Assembly (NCBI GenBank): GCA_030267965.1 | Contig: BRYA01000505.1 | Coordinates: 5,057 to 26,692, forward strand | Length of the DNA stretch: 21,636 nt | Source: Triparma columacea | Taxonomy: Eukaryota > Sar > Bolidophyceae > Parmales > Triparmaceae | Direction: 5' to 3' | In this document: piece by piece, positions 18,176-21,636 of the stretch | How the letters are laid out: every line of letters begins with the position of its first letter | Numbering within the stretch: the stretch's first letter is position 1 | The notes under the pieces: model-generated | Databases searched by the model: none | The model's input: only the letters and a program-made list of their open reading frames with translations | Told to the model about the DNA's origin: nothing | Position numbers and translations under genes: made by a program

Positions 18176-21100
18176 TTATTTCTTGATTGCATAGATTGGC
18201 CCGTCATCTCCGGCCTCAACCTTTGACGCTGGGGACTTTTGCTGCGATTTAGCTGGCGGCGGTCCAGGAATGGGGTCTTCGTACTGCTGTTGCCTGACCA
18301 CCCTTGTGTTCACCGATGCTGGGGACTTTTGCTGTGATTTAGGTGGTGGTGGTCCTGGAATGGGGTCTTCGTACTGCTGTTGCCTGACCACCCTTGTGTT
18401 CACCGATGCTGGGGACTTTTGCTGTAATTTAGGTGGTGGTGGTCCTGGAATGGGGTCTTCGTACTGCTGTTGCCTAACCACCCTTGTGTTCACTGATGAT
18501 GGGGACTTTTGCTGCGATTTAGGTGGCGGCGGTCCAGGAATGGGGTCTTCGTACTGCTGTTGCCTGATCACTCTTGTGTTAACCGGCATATCCTTCAACT
18601 GCCTCTCATAAGATCTTCTCAGCATCTCATCCTCAAACCTCTTGTACAGACTCTTCCCCTCCTTCTTCGCCGCCATCCCCCCCCCCTCAGCTTCAATTTC
18701 TACGTGCATAGGGTTGTCGCTCGAGAACTTGCTCCCTCTCCTCACCCCCATTTCGACCGCCCCCCCCTCTCCCATATTGCTCCCTGACCTGCTCCCAATT
18801 GAACTTTGAAAAGCTCTTGCAGCCATTCCTCGGTTGCTAGTGCTAAGGTCGTTGAAGGAGTACCACGCCCATGCAATGAACAGTACAATTATGAGCACCG
18901 TTGCGGTGATCAAGACTGCACCCATTCCCAGGGCTTCATAGTTGTCCTCCACAAGCTTCTGCGACTTCATCAGGAACGCCGAGGTGAACGTCAGGATAAG
19001 CATGATTCCCGATAGTATCGCAATGATGTTGTCCCTTAGCTCGCCGAACGGGAAAACACAAGCCAGGTATATCGTGTAGAGTGTTGCCATCATCAAGCCA
19101 CTGCTGATCTGCGTGAAGGAACCTGGATCAATGGTAGAAAGCAAACCAGTCATTGCGAGCCTCCTCAGGGTCTCGAACACTTCCCACCACCAGTACTCCT
19201 TCTTGTAGGGCTCCCACAAGAACAATATCCCTCTGAGCTTCTCGTCGTTTATCCTATCTTCCCCCATCAACCTGTCCTTCATGCGGTAGAGGAGGACCCA
19301 GTACATTAAAGGCACCCCGACTGGGAAGATCCCTATCATCAAGTAGCCATACGCCTGCCAAGCTCCCCTACCCCCCGCTCCGCAGTCGATGCTCAAGTCG
19401 CTTCTTAGGCGAGAGTAGGTACCGTCATCAAAATCATCGCAAGGAAACATACCAAAGACAGTCGTTGTTATGGTGGGAAGGGTGAGGTACGTGAGGGCGA
19501 TAGCAGCGGTGTACAGGTTGGGCCTCTTCTTAAAGAACGCCAGGAGGGAAAGTGTTGCGATCACTGTGACGACAGACATGGTCAGAGCCACAGACTTGAC
19601 GTAGAAGTTGAAGCCTCCCCCTGCGAAGCAGCCCATGGGGATGAAAGTGAACATGTTGAAGTTTAGGAACTGTGTTGCCGACACCACTTCTTTGAAGTTA
19701 TCGGGGAGAGACACTTGCGGGACGACGTTGGGGAGGGATGCTGTAATCTGGCCTGAGGCGAACAAAATCTTAACCCCGTTCTTGCACCTCTTCCAAACCT
19801 CCTTACCCCTTCGTCCTCCACCCAGCTTCTTCTTAAGGAGCACATACCCGCCGATCAGTATCAACGCAAACAGCACTAAAGCGAGGATGGTGAAAGCAAG
19901 ATCGTTTTTGCTCTCGCTGCACTGCTTGCAAAGCATGAAAGGGTCTAGGTTGTAGTCGTCCTCGCAGAGGGCGCAGTAAGGGCCAGTGTGTCCATCGCGG
20001 CACATGGTCTCAGTGTCGTTGCCGCCAGTACAGGCTTCTGGGGTGATGCAGGGGCGGACGTCGTCCGACTTTTCGCTGGTTCTCCAAAAACCTTCCTCGA
20101 GGGTCAAGGAAGCGAGCGTCATGCCAGAGAGATCCTCCCTCATTCCCTCCTCAATTGGAACGCAGGAGCCCTTCCCGTCATCGTAGGTACGGGAGGGACA
20201 GATACAAGAAGACGAAGAGGTTGAACCAGGCTTCTCAGTGATGGACCCCTTGAGAGTCTCCTCGCAACGAAAGCAGCTGGTGACGCCAATTGATGACTTC
20301 CATTTCCCCTTCTCGCAGGGTTCGCAGGAGGTACCCATGAGGGTCTCCCCGGCCTTGCAGGTACATGAGTTGTCATCACCTATTCTGGAGAAGGACGGCA
20401 TGCAGTCGCAAGAAGACAGCGCGAATTCATTGAACTCCTCATATTGAGGGCACCTTTCACAGTAGCCAGCACCAGGGTTAGAGAACTCGCCAACATTCTC
20501 GCACGGAGTGCAGCCTTCTCTATTAGCTGCGCCTGAAAGAGTGAAGGTGTTTTTGGGGCAAAGACCGCACGCATTTGCGGCCTCGTCAAAGTACTTGCCT
20601 GTTGAACAAAGCTCGCAAGCGGAAGAGCCAGGAGGCGAATGACCTCCCGGAGGGCAATCCGTGCACGTGTCGTTGGCTCCGATACTAAAGGTATTCTTGG
20701 CGCAGATGGTGAGGGAAGTGCGGTCGGAGGAGGGTTTATAGCCTGCTGGGGCAGTCTGGCAGAAGCTGAGAAGAGCAAAGCGAAAAGCAAGTGAAGAGCG
20801 ATAAAGTTAGCGTTTGTGAGCTGGAGTGTATGATTCACGCCCATGCTCACCTGGCAAGATTTTTATCTGAGTACTCGCCGTCTGCTGTACACGCAGTGCA
20901 TTCCGTCACTGTCCCTCCAATCGATGCCGTCCCTGCTAGGCAGTCTCCGCACTCAGTCTTGGTTGTAGGAGTGCAGGCATTGATCATGTATCTACCGGTA
21001 GCACAAGTAGCGCAGGTAGAGCAACCGGCTGCTCCCGCGCTGCTGGTTTCACCTTCGCCGCACTGCAGACACTCGTCGGCTCCGCCAGTGGAGTACATTC

Positions 21101-21636
21101 CTGCTGTGCATTGCTCCTCTCCCTTGCGATCTTCTCTCGGCTTGTATCCAGCCTTGGCTGTCAAGCAAAAGCTGGCGTTGTCAGAGATAGAGTACTTGCC
21201 ATCCACGTTGCATGGAGTGCATTCCGTCACTGTCCCTCCAATCGACGCTGTCCCTGCTAGGCAGTCTCCGCACTCAGTCTCGGTTGTAGGAGTGCAGGCG
21301 CTGATCATGTATCTACCGGTAGCACAAGTAGCGCAGGTAGAGCAGCCGGCTGCTCCCGCGCTGCTGGTTTCGCCTTCGCCGCACTCTAGACACTCGTCGG
21401 CTCCGCCAGTGGAGTACATTCCTGCTAGGCATTGCTCCTCTCCCTTGCGGTCTTCCGTCGGCTTGTGTCCGGCTTTTGCAGTTTGGCAGGAAAAGGCCCC
21501 AGTTTTGTCACTAAATTGACCCTCTCCGTCACAATTTTGACAATGTTCACCATCATTTGAATACGAGGGAGGGGGGCACGGGAGGCAAGAAGTGGTGCCA
21601 ATATTAGCGACATAGCCTGTGACTGAGCCAAGTTCA
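18176..21636 (-). CDS. Cysteine-rich multi-pass receptor-like protein, 5' part beyond the window
   Basis: Partial. Exons are 21636(edge)-20851 and 20765-18176. The 85-nt intron (donor GTGAGCA, branch acgctaac, acceptor ttctcag) joins in phase 2. The outer part is a chain of ephrin-receptor/GCC2_GCC3-like cysteine repeats (CPxGxYS-type), including two near-identical 107-residue units. It ends in HTGPYCALCEDDYN just before the membrane. From ~19903 to ~18850 there are about eight hydrophobic segments. A motif EPYKKEYWWWEVFETLRR precedes the sixth and resembles Y-x-E-x-LR(K) in the SRCR receptor's membrane part, so the two membrane modules look related. The ~225-residue cytosolic tail carries four 30-residue proline-rich repeats (YEDPIPGPPPPK). 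The role is probably extracellular sensing linked to membrane signalling or transport; substrate and ligand are unknown. Confidence 0.83.
18228..18587 (-). repeat. Four 90-bp tandem repeats coding a proline-rich cytosolic tail
   Basis: The repeats begin at about 18228, 18318, 18408 and 18498 with an exact 90-bp period. Each codes a 30-residue unit containing TRVVRQQQYEDPIPGPPPP. The units differ at only a few sites (for example PPPPK/PPPAK, KSQQ/KLQQ, RVV/RVI). The PGPPPP core is the kind of motif bound by SH3, WW or EVH1 domains. The tyrosine before an acidic pair could be a phosphosite. Confidence 0.9.
20851..21470 (-). repeat. Tandem 321-bp cysteine-rich repeats (107 aa per unit)
   Basis: Sequence at about 20899-21150 repeats at 21220-21470, with a constant offset of 321 bases and few substitutions. 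Each unit reads MYSTGGADECL, CGEGETSSAG, CSTCATCATGRYM, CTPTT, ECGDCLAGTASIGG, then a KAGYKP/KAGHKP-type ending. The part to the right edge looks like the end of a further, more divergent unit, so the array probably continues beyond the window. Confidence 0.88.

Noticed and set aside
18270..18611. Plus-strand repetitive open frame rich in Cys and Gly
   Set aside because: It is the reverse complement of the proline-rich tail repeats and exists only because the 90-bp period keeps the frame open.
20380..20850. 156-codon minus-strand open frame with a hydrophobic start
   Set aside because: It runs through the receptor intron in a wrong frame; the spliced frame gives regular cysteine repeats.
20791..21519. 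242-codon plus-strand repetitive open frame
   Set aside because: It is antisense to the 321-bp cysteine repeats; its repeats mirror theirs.

Overview
The window is nuclear DNA of a unicellular eukaryote. It holds about fifteen short spliceosomal introns (69-203 nt). Nearly all have GTGAG donors, many have a visible CTAAC-like branch site, and all have pyrimidine-rich acceptors. Genes are packed so tightly that convergent neighbours are 43-46 nt apart. A DNMT5-type DNA methyltransferase/SNF2 fusion and large cysteine-rich multi-pass receptors suggest a microalga, most likely a stramenopile such as a bolidophyte or pelagophyte. That placement is inference from gene content. I see no viral, bacterial, tRNA, rRNA or CRISPR features.

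Left part (1-4449). On the minus strand lies a histone-deacetylase-fold gene whose catalytic residues are all replaced, followed by a PH-domain reading frame. A phase-matched candidate intron (1073-1275) could join the two into one 709-aa protein. Divergent from it on the plus strand is an unrecognised five-exon gene encoding about 499 aa with a lysine/arginine-rich tail. The outermost ATGs of this divergent pair overlap in one CCATGG.

Middle (4493-9706, minus). A two-exon gene encodes a 1714-aa membrane protein with four SRCR domains between cysteine-rich repeats, a multi-pass membrane module, a coiled coil, a PDZ-like domain and a last C-terminal membrane segment. Two of its SRCR blocks are almost identical in DNA.

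Centre right (10020-17092, minus). An eight-exon gene encodes about 2130 aa and fits the DNMT5 family: an acidic N-terminus, a C5-cytosine methyltransferase with motifs I, IV, VI, VIII and X, a small cysteine cluster, a long unassigned region, and a complete SNF2 ATPase. Every exon junction stays in frame.

Right part (17488-21636). A small plus-strand EF-hand protein starts MGMCC (predicted lipid anchor). It converges on a second cysteine-rich multi-pass receptor (minus) that runs off the right edge and ends in four 30-residue proline-rich repeats.

Two themes recur: chromatin modification (DNMT5 and the deacetylase-like protein) and cell-surface sensing (two receptors and a calcium-binding protein). 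Their proximity does not by itself show that they work together.
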